From Rhodopila sp. (GTDB lineage: Bacteria > Pseudomonadota > Alphaproteobacteria > Acetobacterales > Acetobacteraceae): a stretch of 52,729 nt of DNA. The translations under genes were made by a program, and so were the position numbers. Below, in pieces: positions 16,452 through 23,391 of this stretch (positions are counted from its first letter, which is position 1; every line of letters starts with the position of its first letter). The notes below the pieces were generated by a model. It searched no databases, had not been told where the DNA came from, and saw only the letters and a program-made list of their open reading frames with translations. The stretch lies in contig JARLIN010000467.1 in assembly GCA_031291715.1 (NCBI GenBank), positions 1 through 52,729 of the forward strand, given 5' to 3'.

Positions 16452-16819
16452 GCGAGAACGCGAGCGCGCTACCGGAGAGCGCAGACACGTTGGAAGACGC
16501 CCGGACGTTGGCGCTTCACTACCAATCGGTTGCGGCTCAACAGGGCAGCAAGATCATGAGGCTGCGGATCGCCTTACAGATTATCCGCGAGTTCGGTGGC
16601 TTCGGTCAGGGGGTTCATGGCGGCGTCATGTCGACCATGGCGAAATGGATGGACGACGGAATGGATGGCCCGGTCACGTGGCCTGAAAGCGTCTTCTTCG
16701 ACACGTGGGCAAAGAGCCAGGGCATGAGCAACGTGGATGGCTCGGTCGGATGCCGGCTGACCGCTAAGTTGATGTCCCCACCCTGCCGGGCCGAACCGAG
16801 AAGGAAGATTGATGTCTGA
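16448..16819 (+). CDS. Small protein of unknown function
   Basis: A 123-residue protein that starts with GTG overlapping the RHH stop (GTGA). The first ~60 residues are a charged helix with heptad-like spacing (TLEDARTLALHYQSVAAQQG). The middle is Gly/Met-rich (VHGGVMSTMAKWMDDGMDG). No family recognised. It overlaps the following gene by 8 bases. Confidence 0.65.
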   Translation: MSENASALPESADTLEDARTLALHYQSVAAQQGSKIMRLRIALQIIREFGGFGQGVHGGVMSTMAKWMDDGMDGPVTWPESVFFDTWAKSQGMSNVDGSVGCRLTAKLMSPPCRAEPRRKIDV

Positions 16820-16976
16820 GCGCATCCCCGAATACACGCGCGAGGAAATGCGGGAGGCGTGCCGCAACAACTGGAACGCAGCGCTGGAGAAGGCTGCCGC
16901 CCTGTTTGATGGGTGGGGTGAAGGTCCTGGGGCTGGTGCTATCCGCTCACTGAAGGAGAAGCCCGATGGCGAGTGA
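16812..16976 (+). CDS. Small helical protein of unknown function
   Basis: A 54-residue protein. It reads MSERIPEYTREEMREACRNN with a Trp-Asn pair and a Gly-rich turn (DGWGEGPGAG). It overlaps both neighbours, by 8 bases upstream and 11 downstream, which strongly supports coding within this tightly packed cassette. No function can be assigned. Confidence 0.6.
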   Translation: MSERIPEYTREEMREACRNNWNAALEKAAALFDGWGEGPGAGAIRSLKEKPDGE

Positions 16977-17202
16977 GGCGCCGAAGCATTCGTCGGCGAT
17001 CATCGAAGCGATTGCCCGTCTACAGTCCGCATTCGAGAACGCAGGGCTGAAGGAGCCGGTGGCGATCGTCGTCGCCGGCGAGGAGCAAAAGCGGCGCCTC
17101 GAATGGGTGTTCAGCCACGCCCTTATCATGACTTATCCGACCGCGCCGTGGGACGGCACCGCAATCCGGGGCATGAAAGTAATCAGCGATGTTGCAGCCT
17201 GA
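16966..17202 (+). CDS. Small protein of unknown function
   Basis: A 78-residue protein with an alpha/beta look: a helix IIEAIARLQSAFENAG, then a hydrophobic strand PVAIVVAGEEQ and a further segment WVFSHALIM. It overlaps the next gene by 14 bases. No motif recognised. Confidence 0.65.
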   Translation: MASEAPKHSSAIIEAIARLQSAFENAGLKEPVAIVVAGEEQKRRLEWVFSHALIMTYPTAPWDGTAIRGMKVISDVAA

Positions 17203-17431
17203 CACGACTCCGGCCACCTCCGGCCCTTCGCTCCTGAAGCCGCCGAATTGGTGCGACCAGCCGCTCCCGGAGGATGCCGATATCACGGCGGCGCATCCGA
17301 TGAACAGCGGTAGGAACGATCTCTACACGGAGGCCATGCGACTGGTCGGCGCGCGCCGAAGTAAGGCCGGACTGGTCGAACTGGTGACGTGGCTGTTGCT
17401 CAAAGCGGAGTGTGTGAGTGGCAAACGCTGA
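17189..17431 (+). CDS. Small protein of unknown function
   Basis: An 80-residue protein with a Pro/Thr-rich N-terminus (LQPDTTPATSGPSLLKPPNW) and a C-terminal helix (YTEAMRLVGARRSKAGLVEL...LLLKAE). It overlaps the preceding and following genes by 14 bases each. It is part of the tiny-gene cassette; no family recognised. Confidence 0.6.
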   Translation: MLQPDTTPATSGPSLLKPPNWCDQPLPEDADITAAHPMNSGRNDLYTEAMRLVGARRSKAGLVELVTWLLLKAECVSGKR

Positions 17432-17669
17432 TCCGCTGATGGCTCAGAAGCCCCCGTCGCTCGCTGAAGGCCCGTCATCGCCTCCTGCCGCCGATCGCCT
17501 TCACCGGTTTCATTGGATTTTGGCGGATGGCGTCATGACGGTAGCACGCTGGGACAAAAATTATTGGCTGCTGCCCGGGTATTCGGGGCACTTCTACCCG
17601 GCGGTTCTTCAGGGATGGCAATACCGAGGCGTGGCCATCCAGCCGGAGGCAACCAACGATGGCCAGTGA
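17418..17669 (+). CDS. Small aromatic-rich protein of unknown function
   Basis: An 83-residue protein starting with GTG. After a Pro-rich lead it is rich in Trp/Tyr/His (RFHWILADGVMTVARWDKNY, WLLPGYSGHFYP, GWQYRGVAI), suggesting a small beta-barrel-like fold. It overlaps the next gene by 11 bases. Its Trp-rich pattern resembles the neighbouring 17659 protein. Confidence 0.6.
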   Translation: MANADPLMAQKPPSLAEGPSSPPAADRLHRFHWILADGVMTVARWDKNYWLLPGYSGHFYPAVLQGWQYRGVAIQPEATNDGQ

Positions 17670-17880
17670 ACAAGTGCGGAAAATCCCGGCGAAGGGAGAT
17701 ATCTGGATATGGCACCCCGATAGGCCCGAATTTCGGTCCGTTCTGGTTGTGACGCAAGTTACGACGCGGATGGTTCGGGCAAGGCGGCGCGTTGGAGGCA
17801 GTTCGTTCTGGAACCCGACCTGCTACTTTGTGGATATGGCTCGCCCGGCTACACGTGAAGAGATCAGCGATGGCCAGTGA
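17659..17880 (+). CDS. Small beta-rich protein of unknown function
   Basis: A 73-residue protein. GDIWIWHPDRPEFRSVLVV followed by TTRMVRARRRVGGSSFWN suggests an SH3-like small beta-barrel with a basic face. It overlaps the preceding and following genes by 11 bases. A nucleic-acid-binding role is possible but speculative. Confidence 0.6.
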   Translation: MASEQVRKIPAKGDIWIWHPDRPEFRSVLVVTQVTTRMVRARRRVGGSSFWNPTCYFVDMARPATREEISDGQ

Positions 17881-18097
17881 TCCCGAGGGGGCGGCAGGCG
17901 AGCCATCCCCCGCAAGCCTGTGGACATTAAGCGCCGCTCTCAAGGAGATCGACCGGCTCCGCGTCATCGAAGAGAACGCCAAAGCCATGCGCGACGTTGT
18001 GGCGTCGATCGCGGACGCTCCTGGGAAGGAGCAGACCATGCGCGCGGCGCTGCGCCTGCTGGTGCGGGCATTTGACGAAGGAACATCCGATGTCTGA
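17870..18097 (+). CDS. Small helical (coiled-coil) protein of unknown function
   Basis: A 75-residue protein that begins MASDPEGAAGEPSPASLW and then forms one or two helices (TLSAALKEIDRLRVIEENAK, MRAALRLLVRAFDEG). It overlaps both neighbours. The helices could support oligomerisation. Not recognised. Confidence 0.6.
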   Translation: MASDPEGAAGEPSPASLWTLSAALKEIDRLRVIEENAKAMRDVVASIADAPGKEQTMRAALRLLVRAFDEGTSDV

Positions 18098-18332
18098 CCC
18101 AACCGGGACGGTCGACCGAGAGCAGACGCTTGAGGCCGCGCTTATCCGAAGCATGACTGCCATCGATGATTGGCTCAACACGTATGCATCTGACTTTTGC
18201 GACGAGGCGCGCGTGAAAGAGGCATCCTCCAGGATCGGGGCAGAGGGTGGCACTCTCGCCTACATCGCCCGCGTGCAGCAGCAGAACAGAGAGGCGCTGG
18301 ACGAGTCGAAGCGGCTGGGGAGGCGGACGTGA
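18090..18332 (+). CDS. Small helical protein of unknown function
   Basis: An 80-residue protein with three likely helices (REQTLEAALIRSMTAIDDWL, DEARVKEASSRIG, YIARVQQQNREALDESKRLG). It shares 8 bases with the upstream gene and 4 with the downstream one (GTGA). No family recognised. Confidence 0.6.
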   Translation: MSDPTGTVDREQTLEAALIRSMTAIDDWLNTYASDFCDEARVKEASSRIGAEGGTLAYIARVQQQNREALDESKRLGRRT

Positions 18333-18559
18333 GCGGGGAGGGATTGATCCCAGACCGAGCGCCATGCTGCGGGATGTCGTGGCGCTTCTTCCCACCAACG
18401 CGTGTCGATGAGCCGGTGTTGGTGCAGGCGCTGGTCGGTCAGAAGACATTCAGGCCGGGGTCGTTCGTCCGCTGCATCGGGTGCAAGGATCTCTATTTTG
18501 CCCCAGAGCCCCAGGAGCCGACTGATGGACAAGGAAGCCGACATCGACGCCGCCCTTGA
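18329..18559 (+). CDS. Small cysteine-containing protein, possible zinc ribbon
   Basis: A 76-residue protein starting with GTG. It has CCGMSWRFFPPTR near residue 13 and CIGC near residue 49, a spacing that could bind one zinc ion. The beta-like segment VDEPVLVQALVGQKTF lies between them. The C-terminus overlaps the next gene by 35 bases. A DNA-binding ribbon is possible but unproven. Confidence 0.55.
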   Translation: MSGEGLIPDRAPCCGMSWRFFPPTRVDEPVLVQALVGQKTFRPGSFVRCIGCKDLYFAPEPQEPTDGQGSRHRRRP

Positions 18560-18713
18560 GACTGCATCGAACTGCCGCTTGGAGGCATCACGGCTCAAAC
18601 AATGCGGCCCGATGTTCGCCATCCCGGTGAAGTGGCACCTCGACAACGCCAAGGCGGCGGAGCGTTGGGCGGTCAAACGAAGCGCCGATCCGGAGTGGCG
18701 CGGCACGCCGTAG
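18525..18713 (+). CDS. Small helical protein, last gene of the cascade
   Basis: A 62-residue protein from the internal ATG at 18525. It is a charged helical protein (MDKEADIDAALETASNCRLE...NAKAAERWAVKRSADPEW) with two cysteines. It ends the eleven-gene plus-strand cassette. Function unknown. Confidence 0.55.
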   Translation: MDKEADIDAALETASNCRLEASRLKQCGPMFAIPVKWHLDNAKAAERWAVKRSADPEWRGTP

Positions 18714-18714
18714 C

Positions 18715-18779
18715 CTCTCACGACTGACACGCAACGGCGGTTGTCTATCACGGACCGGCGTTTCGTGAGAGACAACCGC
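18715..18779. repeat. Overlapping inverted repeats that allow two alternative hairpins
   Basis: CTCTCACGA (18715-18723) can pair with TCGTGAGAG (18763-18771). GCGGTTGTCT (18737-18746) can pair with AGACAACCGC (18770-18779), extended by CACG/CGTG. The two stems share bases 18764-18771, so they compete. The region lies between convergent genes (18713 and 18836) and has no T-run. It may end or stabilise transcripts, or serve as protein-binding sites near attP. Confidence 0.5.
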
Positions 18780-18835
18780 TGCTGGCCCGAATGACCGCCG
18801 ACATCGCACCGAACCGTTGAGGCTCGACCGCACAC

Positions 18836-19342
18836 CTACCCAGTCGCACCGTCGTCATCCCGCAAGAATGCCAAGGCACGCTCCTCGCGTTGAGCATCCC
18901 ACCGGGCGCGGCTCTCAGGCGAGATGCGACCAAACATGTTGTCGAAGGCGTCTTCTGGTGCGGGTGGGCACAGATCCCGTTCGCCACGAAGCATCCGGGT
19001 TGTCGAATCGACATTGTACTCCGGCATGAAGCGATTGATCATCGCGCGCTCAGTGGCAGCCTGCTCGGATGCCTGGCAATCAATCCAGGACCAGGAATCA
19101 AATTTCTTATACCCGTCCCAAACGTGAGATGCGACGCGCATGTCGATATGCACCGCTCGCCCGACATAGACGATGCGCCGGTCTCGGATGAGGAAATAGA
19201 CCCCGCACTTGATCCCACCGATCGGGACGGCGCCCGCCAGGATATCACCCTCCAAGTCTCGGCCAGTGGCATAGGAAACCCCGTTATCGACGTCATCCAT
19301 ACCGACAATCCCGCTAGTGAAACCTAAGGAATTCTGCCACAT
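18836..19342 (-). CDS. GIY-YIG nuclease-domain protein
   Basis: A 168-residue protein. GVYFLIRDRRIVYVGRA at residues 47-63 is the GIY-YIG core, followed by a helix with HIDMRVASHVWDGYKKFDSW. The C-terminal ~60 residues are charged. Family members cut DNA as homing, repair or anti-mobile-element nucleases; the role here is unknown. It is transcribed alone on the minus strand next to attP, so it would lie at one prophage end. The start could also be the ATG at 19300. Confidence 0.75.
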   Translation of the reverse strand: MWQNSLGFTSGIVGMDDVDNGVSYATGRDLEGDILAGAVPIGGIKCGVYFLIRDRRIVYVGRAVHIDMRVASHVWDGYKKFDSWSWIDCQASEQAATERAMINRFMPEYNVDSTTRMLRGERDLCPPAPEDAFDNMFGRISPESRARWDAQREERALAFLRDDDGATG

Positions 19343-19356
19343 TCACAACCAAGAAA

Positions 19357-19405
19357 CCCCTTGGTAAGGGAGAGGTCGACAGTTCAATCCTGTCGTGCAG
19401 CACCA
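19357..19405 (+). other. attP: attP core: 3' half of a tRNA-Thr(GGT) gene
   Basis: The plus strand reads as a tRNA from the anticodon stem to the CCA end. The anticodon loop is TTGGTAA (anticodon GGT), followed by stem GGGAG, variable loop AGGTC, T-arm GACAG-TTCAATC-CTGTC, then GTGCAGC, A and CCA. The 5' half is missing, so this is not a functional tRNA gene but the identity block used to integrate into a host tRNA-Thr gene and rebuild it. The integrase stop codon lies inside the block at 19384-19386. Confidence 0.85.
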
Positions 19406-20505
19406 TGATTCTTAACGGGTTTCTGCGAATCACTCAACTGGTTTACTCGTCCAGTTGGCCTAGTCTTCACCGATAAAGCGGCGGTAGCGTCCTTCAGCCA
19501 GTCCGGAGAATGATGGCCGTACACCCGCTCAACCGTCTCTTGCGTATCGCCCAGGAATGCCGCGACGTGCTCCAGTTTGACGCCCTGTTGCACCATCCAG
19601 GACGCGGCTGTGTGGCGGCAGACATGCGGAGTGACGGCGGAGAGCCCGGCTCTTTTGACTGCGGCGCGGAATCCGGTTTTGATCGAGGCGACGGGCGACC
19701 CTCCATATTCGACCACGAACTGAGAAGTGGCCGCGGCCTTGGCTTCGTCCAGGAACGGACGAAGTTCGCCAGCGATCGGCACGCGGGCCCGGCGCTTTCT
19801 TCCCCGGTTTTCCCCAAGGTCGATTCGGCCGCCGGCCAGGTCAATTTGGCCCCAGGTGAGTTGAAGCAGGGCGCTTGTCCGCGCGCCCGTGTAGAGCGCG
19901 AGGGCGATGAAGACGCGGATGTGGAGTTGACGTGCGGCGGCCAGAAGCCTTTCCGCCTCATGCTGGGTGAGCCACTTTTCGCGTGACTGTGGCGCGGTGG
20001 GCCGATCGACAAAGGGCGCGAACTTGATCCAACGGCGCTTCACGGCCCATGCCAGGGCTGCTCGCAGGGTGCCAAGCTCCCGGATGAGGGTGCCGTTGGA
20101 AAGTGGCTTCGCCGCTTTACGGTGCTTCGCCGCAGCGCCGCGCGCGCCGAGTGACCGCCTGGCCACCGTGTACCGCTTGATCTCGGTGTCAGTGAGGAGA
20201 TCGGCAGGCGTGTTGCCCAGGTGCCGCTTCAGGGAAGCGCAGTCGTATTTGATGGTGGTGCTGTGCACTTCGGCTTCGCGCTCGGCCAGATACCCGTCCA
20301 GCACCGCCCCGATTGTTGGCGACAACGGGACATCCGGCGCGTCTCGGCCGACGATGAACTCGGCTAGGAAGCGGCTCGCCTGACCCTTGTCCGCAGTGCG
20401 GCATGATACCCGGCGTGCGCGTCCATCTTCCCACCACTGGACGTAGTAGGACGCGCCGCGGCGAGCGAGGGAATAGGTTGGTCGTTCAGCCTTTGGCCTT
20501 GGCAC
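19384..20505 (-). CDS. int: Tyrosine-type site-specific integrase
   Basis: A 373-residue recombinase. There is an N-terminal arm-binding part (residues 8-50), a core-binding domain (60-165), then a catalytic domain with Arg209 (YTGAR), His294-x-x-Arg297 (HVCRH) and nucleophile Tyr329 (VERVYGHH). The usual LGH box reads LGD (318-320), a variant seen in related phage integrases. It starts with GTG. Its last codons run into the attP core, so the gene should stay intact after integration into tRNA-Thr(GGT). It is the last gene of the leftward operon. Confidence 0.95.
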   Translation of the reverse strand: MPRPKAERPTYSLARRGASYYVQWWEDGRARRVSCRTADKGQASRFLAEFIVGRDAPDVPLSPTIGAVLDGYLAEREAEVHSTTIKYDCASLKRHLGNTPADLLTDTEIKRYTVARRSLGARGAAAKHRKAAKPLSNGTLIRELGTLRAALAWAVKRRWIKFAPFVDRPTAPQSREKWLTQHEAERLLAAARQLHIRVFIALALYTGARTSALLQLTWGQIDLAGGRIDLGENRGRKRRARVPIAGELRPFLDEAKAAATSQFVVEYGGSPVASIKTGFRAAVKRAGLSAVTPHVCRHTAASWMVQQGVKLEHVAAFLGDTQETVERVYGHHSPDWLKDATAALSVKTRPTGRVNQLSDSQKPVKNHGAARQD

Positions 20506-20669
20506 TGTGCCGCCTCATACGCCTGGATGTCTTCGGGCCGGAACCGGACCAGCGAACCGATCCGGACGCAAGGCAGGCTGCCGTCGGCGACCAGCTTGTA
20601 GACGTGGTGACGAGAGACGCCCCAGGCTTCGGCGAGCTGCGCAACGGACAGGCGTGGTTCAATGTGCAT
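20364..20669 (-). CDS. xis: Excisionase / AlpA-MerR-type winged-helix protein
   Basis: A 101-residue protein. Residues 1-55 (LSVAQLAEAWGVSRHHVYKLVADGSLP...RIGSLVRFRPEDIQAYEAA) form the typical excisionase winged helix. The C-terminal ~45 residues extend unusually far, overlapping the integrase start by 142 bases, and look disordered. Position directly before the integrase supports a role in controlling excision. Confidence 0.85.
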   Translation of the reverse strand: MHIEPRLSVAQLAEAWGVSRHHVYKLVADGSLPCVRIGSLVRFRPEDIQAYEAAQCQGQRLNDQPIPSLAAARPTTSSGGKMDAHAGYHAALRTRVRRAAS

Positions 20670-20784
20670 CGCATGTCCCCGCCAGGGCGCCCTTGCGAAT
20701 AGCCCGCCGGAGCGTCTCCGGGTGGACGGCCAGGCTCGTGGCGGCCTGCTCTACGGTCATGAGGTCAGGCATGGGGTGTTTCAT
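20659..20784 (-). CDS. Very small helix-turn-helix protein
   Basis: A 41-residue protein from the ATG at 20784, chosen for GGAG five bases upstream. LMTVEQAATSLAVHPETLRR is a helix-turn-helix like that of excisionases, but the wing and C-terminal part are missing. It may be a second small recombination directionality factor, or a truncated regulator. It overlaps the excisionase gene by 11 bases and the methylase by 20. Confidence 0.6.
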   Translation of the reverse strand: MKHPMPDLMTVEQAATSLAVHPETLRRAIRKGALAGTCDAH

Positions 20785-21310
20785 TCGGCTCCAGGATGAA
20801 GCAGGCGATGTGCCGGCCGGTGCCCTTGCCTGCTGACCCATCCTCGGTCGCGAGCCACCGAACGTCCTTCAGGTTCCGTACCTTGGCGCCAGCCTCCAGC
20901 AGCATCAGGAGCCACTTGTCGACTGGATAGACCAGCACGACCCGCTTCCCCTGCTTGTGCTCTGCGATGGCCTTGCGGACCCATGCGGTCGGCCCCTTCT
21001 TCTTGCCCTCGTGGATGATCGAGCCGAACGGTGGGTTGACGTAATTGGATGCGCCCCACGCCTGGGTCAGCCCGTCGAAACCCTCGGGCAACGGGAACGG
21101 GCATGGGTCCCAGGTGAACTGGAACTCGGCATGCAGCGACGCATACAGGTCTGGCGGGGTGAGCCAGTAGTGTTTTCCATCGTCGCCATTACCTTGATGG
21201 AACTTGTTCTCTGCCGGCGGCAATTGACTCTGGTGTTTCGGCTCCTCACGCGTCCCCGCATATGGATCCGGCTCGCTGTAGGGTTGTGCCCAATCTAATA
21301 GATCGCTCAT
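20765..21310 (-). CDS. dam: Phage DNA N6-adenine methyltransferase (Dam family)
   Basis: A 181-residue protein of the phage DNA-N-6-adenine-methyltransferase family. The conserved WLTPPDLYASLHAEFQFTWD (residues 49-68), DPCPFPL, and catalytic NPPF (92-95, in SNYVNPPFGS) are present. The segment KRVVLVYPVDKWLLMLLEAG matches the middle of the family. It probably methylates adenine in phage DNA, which can protect against host restriction. It overlaps neighbours on both sides within the leftward operon. Confidence 0.9.
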   Translation of the reverse strand: MSDLLDWAQPYSEPDPYAGTREEPKHQSQLPPAENKFHQGNGDDGKHYWLTPPDLYASLHAEFQFTWDPCPFPLPEGFDGLTQAWGASNYVNPPFGSIIHEGKKKGPTAWVRKAIAEHKQGKRVVLVYPVDKWLLMLLEAGAKVRNLKDVRWLATEDGSAGKGTGRHIACFILEPNETPHA

Positions 21311-21378
21311 CGCTTCACCGTCTTCGGTGACAGCCCCAGCACCTTCGCCAGCGCGGCGCGGTCGAGGTCAGTGCTCAT
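21307..21378 (-). CDS. 23-residue peptide with helix-turn-helix-like sequence
   Basis: The frame MSTDLDRAALAKVLGLSPKT fits exactly between two genes, with ATGA overlaps at both ends. That pattern marks coupled translation in this operon. It reads like the first two helices of a small DNA-binding protein. It could also be only a coupling device between neighbours. Confidence 0.45.
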   Translation of the reverse strand: MSTDLDRAALAKVLGLSPKTVKR

Positions 21379-21860
21379 CGCGCCATTTCCTTCCTCGCGT
21401 TCGCGACGGCATCGGGCAGCAGCGCCTCAGCTTCGTTGCGGTTGGGACGATCTCCGACGTGATTTGCCGCGACCCATTGTTGTGCCAGGTCGAACACCTC
21501 CATGAGCGCGTCGTATTCCCCGCGCATGATCGTCACGGGTTCTAGTTCGGGGCGCGTTCTTTTTGCCGGCATCATTCCGCCTCCGGCTGCATCGGCCATC
21601 TCCCCCATCAGGACTGCCCAGTTCGTGAGATCCCGGCCGGGCCGCCACAGCGTCTCGCGAGCCGGGTGACCATCTTGCAGACCGACCATCACGTTCTCCG
21701 CGATAGACGCAAGGGTGAAAGTGCCATACTTCGTGGCATCACCTCGGGCCTTCTTGGCGTTCATTGAGGACGGCTCCGCGTAGGATGTGCGGCCGGTCAC
21801 CGGATCGCCGACGACGAAGCCGCCATTATCGAGTAACCGGAACATGGCTCTACCGCCCAT
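21375..21860 (-). CDS. Phage protein of unknown function
   Basis: A 161-residue protein. I chose the ATG at 21860 because GGAG lies six bases upstream; the longer frame is Arg/Pro-rich shadow. It contains FRLLDNGGFVVGDPVTGRTS, a central segment with MVGLQDGHPARETLWRPG, and a C-terminal helix (MRGEYDALMEVFDLAQQWV). No family recognised. It lies in the leftward early operon. Confidence 0.6.
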   Translation of the reverse strand: MGGRAMFRLLDNGGFVVGDPVTGRTSYAEPSSMNAKKARGDATKYGTFTLASIAENVMVGLQDGHPARETLWRPGRDLTNWAVLMGEMADAAGGGMMPAKRTRPELEPVTIMRGEYDALMEVFDLAQQWVAANHVGDRPNRNEAEALLPDAVANARKEMAR

Positions 21861-22149
21861 CGTCCGCTCCAGCCAAGGGCGGGGAGGCCGTGATAGCTCT
21901 GTCGGATGCCTGAATGCGCTCCCAACTCTCGGCCTGCTGCCGGTCGCGCTCAGCGCGTTCTGCGGCAAAGGCATCCAGCGCCCGCTGCCATGCCTGCCGT
22001 GGCGTCAAGCCTTCATCGAACAGCGGCTGCCACTCACTCGGGTATACTGTGAATTCCCCGCGCTCGTAGCCGAACTCATCTTCGATGACATCCTCTCGAA
22101 GGACATCGATCCAGGCAGAAAATGACAGCCTATTACTTGCGTCTGGCAC
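21850..22149 (-). CDS. Small helical protein of unknown function
   Basis: A 99-residue protein from GTG at 22149, preceded by AGGAG at about 7 bases. It reads SFSAWIDVLREDVIEDEFGY, then LTPRQAWQRALDAFAAERAE and a Gln/Glu-rich tail. It overlaps the upstream gene by 17 bases and the downstream one by 11. Function unknown. Confidence 0.6.
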   Translation of the reverse strand: MPDASNRLSFSAWIDVLREDVIEDEFGYERGEFTVYPSEWQPLFDEGLTPRQAWQRALDAFAAERAERDRQQAESWERIQASDRAITASPPLAGADDGR

Positions 22150-22462
22150 GCGCCGTCTCCTGCTGGTGTATGAGGTTGCGGTATAGGCCGCACGTAGTGC
22201 AGTAGGGCACACCATCATCCATGTGCCACGGTTGCGTACATGTCTTCTCGGTTTCTGTGGTGCACTGGATGTCGGTGGATGGTGACGGTGCGCTAGCCCG
22301 TTGCACCGTCCACCCAGCCTCGATCAGCGCATGTAAGGCGGCGGTGGCGCAGATGTCCGCGACGGAGCCTTCAGGCACCGCTCCAGGTGTCGTCAGCATC
22401 TCGTCGATACCGGCAGCCATCACCTCGACGGCCTCGCGCAGAGCGGGGGAGAGGTCAGTCAC
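22133..22462 (-). CDS. Small protein with C-terminal zinc-ribbon-like cysteines
   Basis: A 109-residue protein. The N-terminal half is helical (PALREAVEVMAAGIDEML, ATAALHALIEAGW). The C-terminal half has CTTETEKTCTQPWH followed by VPYCTTCGLYRNL, enough Cys/His for one zinc site. Such proteins are common in phage early operons; no function known. It overlaps the upstream gene by 4 bases. Confidence 0.65.
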   Translation of the reverse strand: MTDLSPALREAVEVMAAGIDEMLTTPGAVPEGSVADICATAALHALIEAGWTVQRASAPSPSTDIQCTTETEKTCTQPWHMDDGVPYCTTCGLYRNLIHQQETARARRK

Positions 22463-22653
22463 AGCCCGTATCCTCCGGTGTTTTTCAGCACATCAAGTTC
22501 CGCTTCCAACTCGACCACGCGCTCACGCAGCCGCGCGTTCTCCGCGATCAACCGCTCCACCTCCGCGCCCTTCTGCTCGTTGGAGCGCATGACGGTCGCG
22601 TGCGCGAAGTTCGGCCCCCGACGCACCGTGTTGTTCGACTTCGTGTCGTGCAT
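22459..22653 (-). CDS. Small leucine-zipper/coiled-coil protein
   Basis: A 64-residue protein whose ATG overlaps the stop of the upstream gene (TGATG). Residues from about 28 form a strong coiled coil (VERLIAENARLRERVVELEA) with heptad leucines. The N-terminus is basic (KSNNTVRRGPNFAHATVMR). A DNA-associated or adaptor role is possible. Confidence 0.6.
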   Translation of the reverse strand: MHDTKSNNTVRRGPNFAHATVMRSNEQKGAEVERLIAENARLRERVVELEAELDVLKNTGGYGL

Positions 22654-22892
22654 CAGGGCTTGCTCCGGGCGGTCTTCGCGCCGGAAGCGCGCACCACGAA
22701 CGTCTTTACGCCGGTCCCGCCGAAGAACACCGAGCACTCACCGTCCAGCGCCGGCTGCCCCTCAACTGGATCGGGCGGCACCGTGACCGCACCAAGCCCG
22801 CGCAACGCATCGCGGATGACGTCTTTGATCTTGGCCGCTGGCGCATCGTCGTCGGCCTGAATTTCCACTTTGAACGTCAGAAGTTTCGACAT
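22653..22892 (-). CDS. Small protein of unknown function
   Basis: A 79-residue protein. It begins MSKLLTFKVEIQADDDAPAA and continues with a helix (KIKDVIRDALRGLGAVTVPP) and a beta-rich end (ECSVFFGGTGVKTFVVRAS). The beta-alpha-beta pattern suggests a ferredoxin-like fold. It lies three bases after the DUF1367-like gene and overlaps the next by one base. Confidence 0.6.
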   Translation of the reverse strand: MSKLLTFKVEIQADDDAPAAKIKDVIRDALRGLGAVTVPPDPVEGQPALDGECSVFFGGTGVKTFVVRASGAKTARSKP

Positions 22893-22895
22893 TGC

Positions 22896-23390
22896 TCAGC
22901 CTCCCCATTGTCCAGCCGCGACTATTGCCTCGGCTGCGTTGCTGTCCCGTGAGCCGCCGGCGCCGTCCGCATGCGCAAGAAGCTCGTCCACGCCCATTTC
23001 GCCCTCGAGTATCTCGTCCTCGATCACACGCATCGCGGCATCGTGGTAAATCTGCCAATCGTCCTGGCCCATGGCGTCGAACGAAGTGGACTGCGGGATC
23101 TTGATCAGCCTGCCGTTCACCAATTGGACGATCTCAACGCGGCCAGTCGCCACCTTGAGCGCCTCGTGCAGCGCCTCCGGCGTCCGCCAGTTGCCAGGGC
23201 AGTGCGTCACGACCGCGGCGAGGATCGACCAGTACCTCGCGTGCTGTGCCACCGACCTGCTGCGAGCGATGTCAGCGCGCACAAGGGTGCCGGTCTTCAT
23301 CTTCGCATGCTGCTTGCGCCCGACCTCGTCTGCCGGCTCGTAGCCCTTCTCTGTGACGCGCAGAGGCACGCCGTGGCGCCGGCCTGCCAT
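22896..23390 (-). CDS. DUF1367-like phage recombination-region protein
   Basis: A 164-residue protein. HARYWSILAAVVTHCPGNWR, followed by EALKVATGRVEIVQLVNGRL and IPQSTSFDAMGQDDWQIYHD, matches the layout of DUF1367, a phage family usually found in replication/recombination segments. Its biochemical role is unknown to me. It directly follows the putative recombination protein (one base apart). Confidence 0.65.
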   Translation of the reverse strand: MAGRRHGVPLRVTEKGYEPADEVGRKQHAKMKTGTLVRADIARSRSVAQHARYWSILAAVVTHCPGNWRTPEALHEALKVATGRVEIVQLVNGRLIKIPQSTSFDAMGQDDWQIYHDAAMRVIEDEILEGEMGVDELLAHADGAGGSRDSNAAEAIVAAGQWGG

Positions 23391-23391
23391 A

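Noticed and set aside
19343..19405. Complete tRNA gene
   Set aside because: Only the part from the anticodon stem to CCA is present; the acceptor 5' strand and D-arm are absent, so it is an attachment-site remnant.
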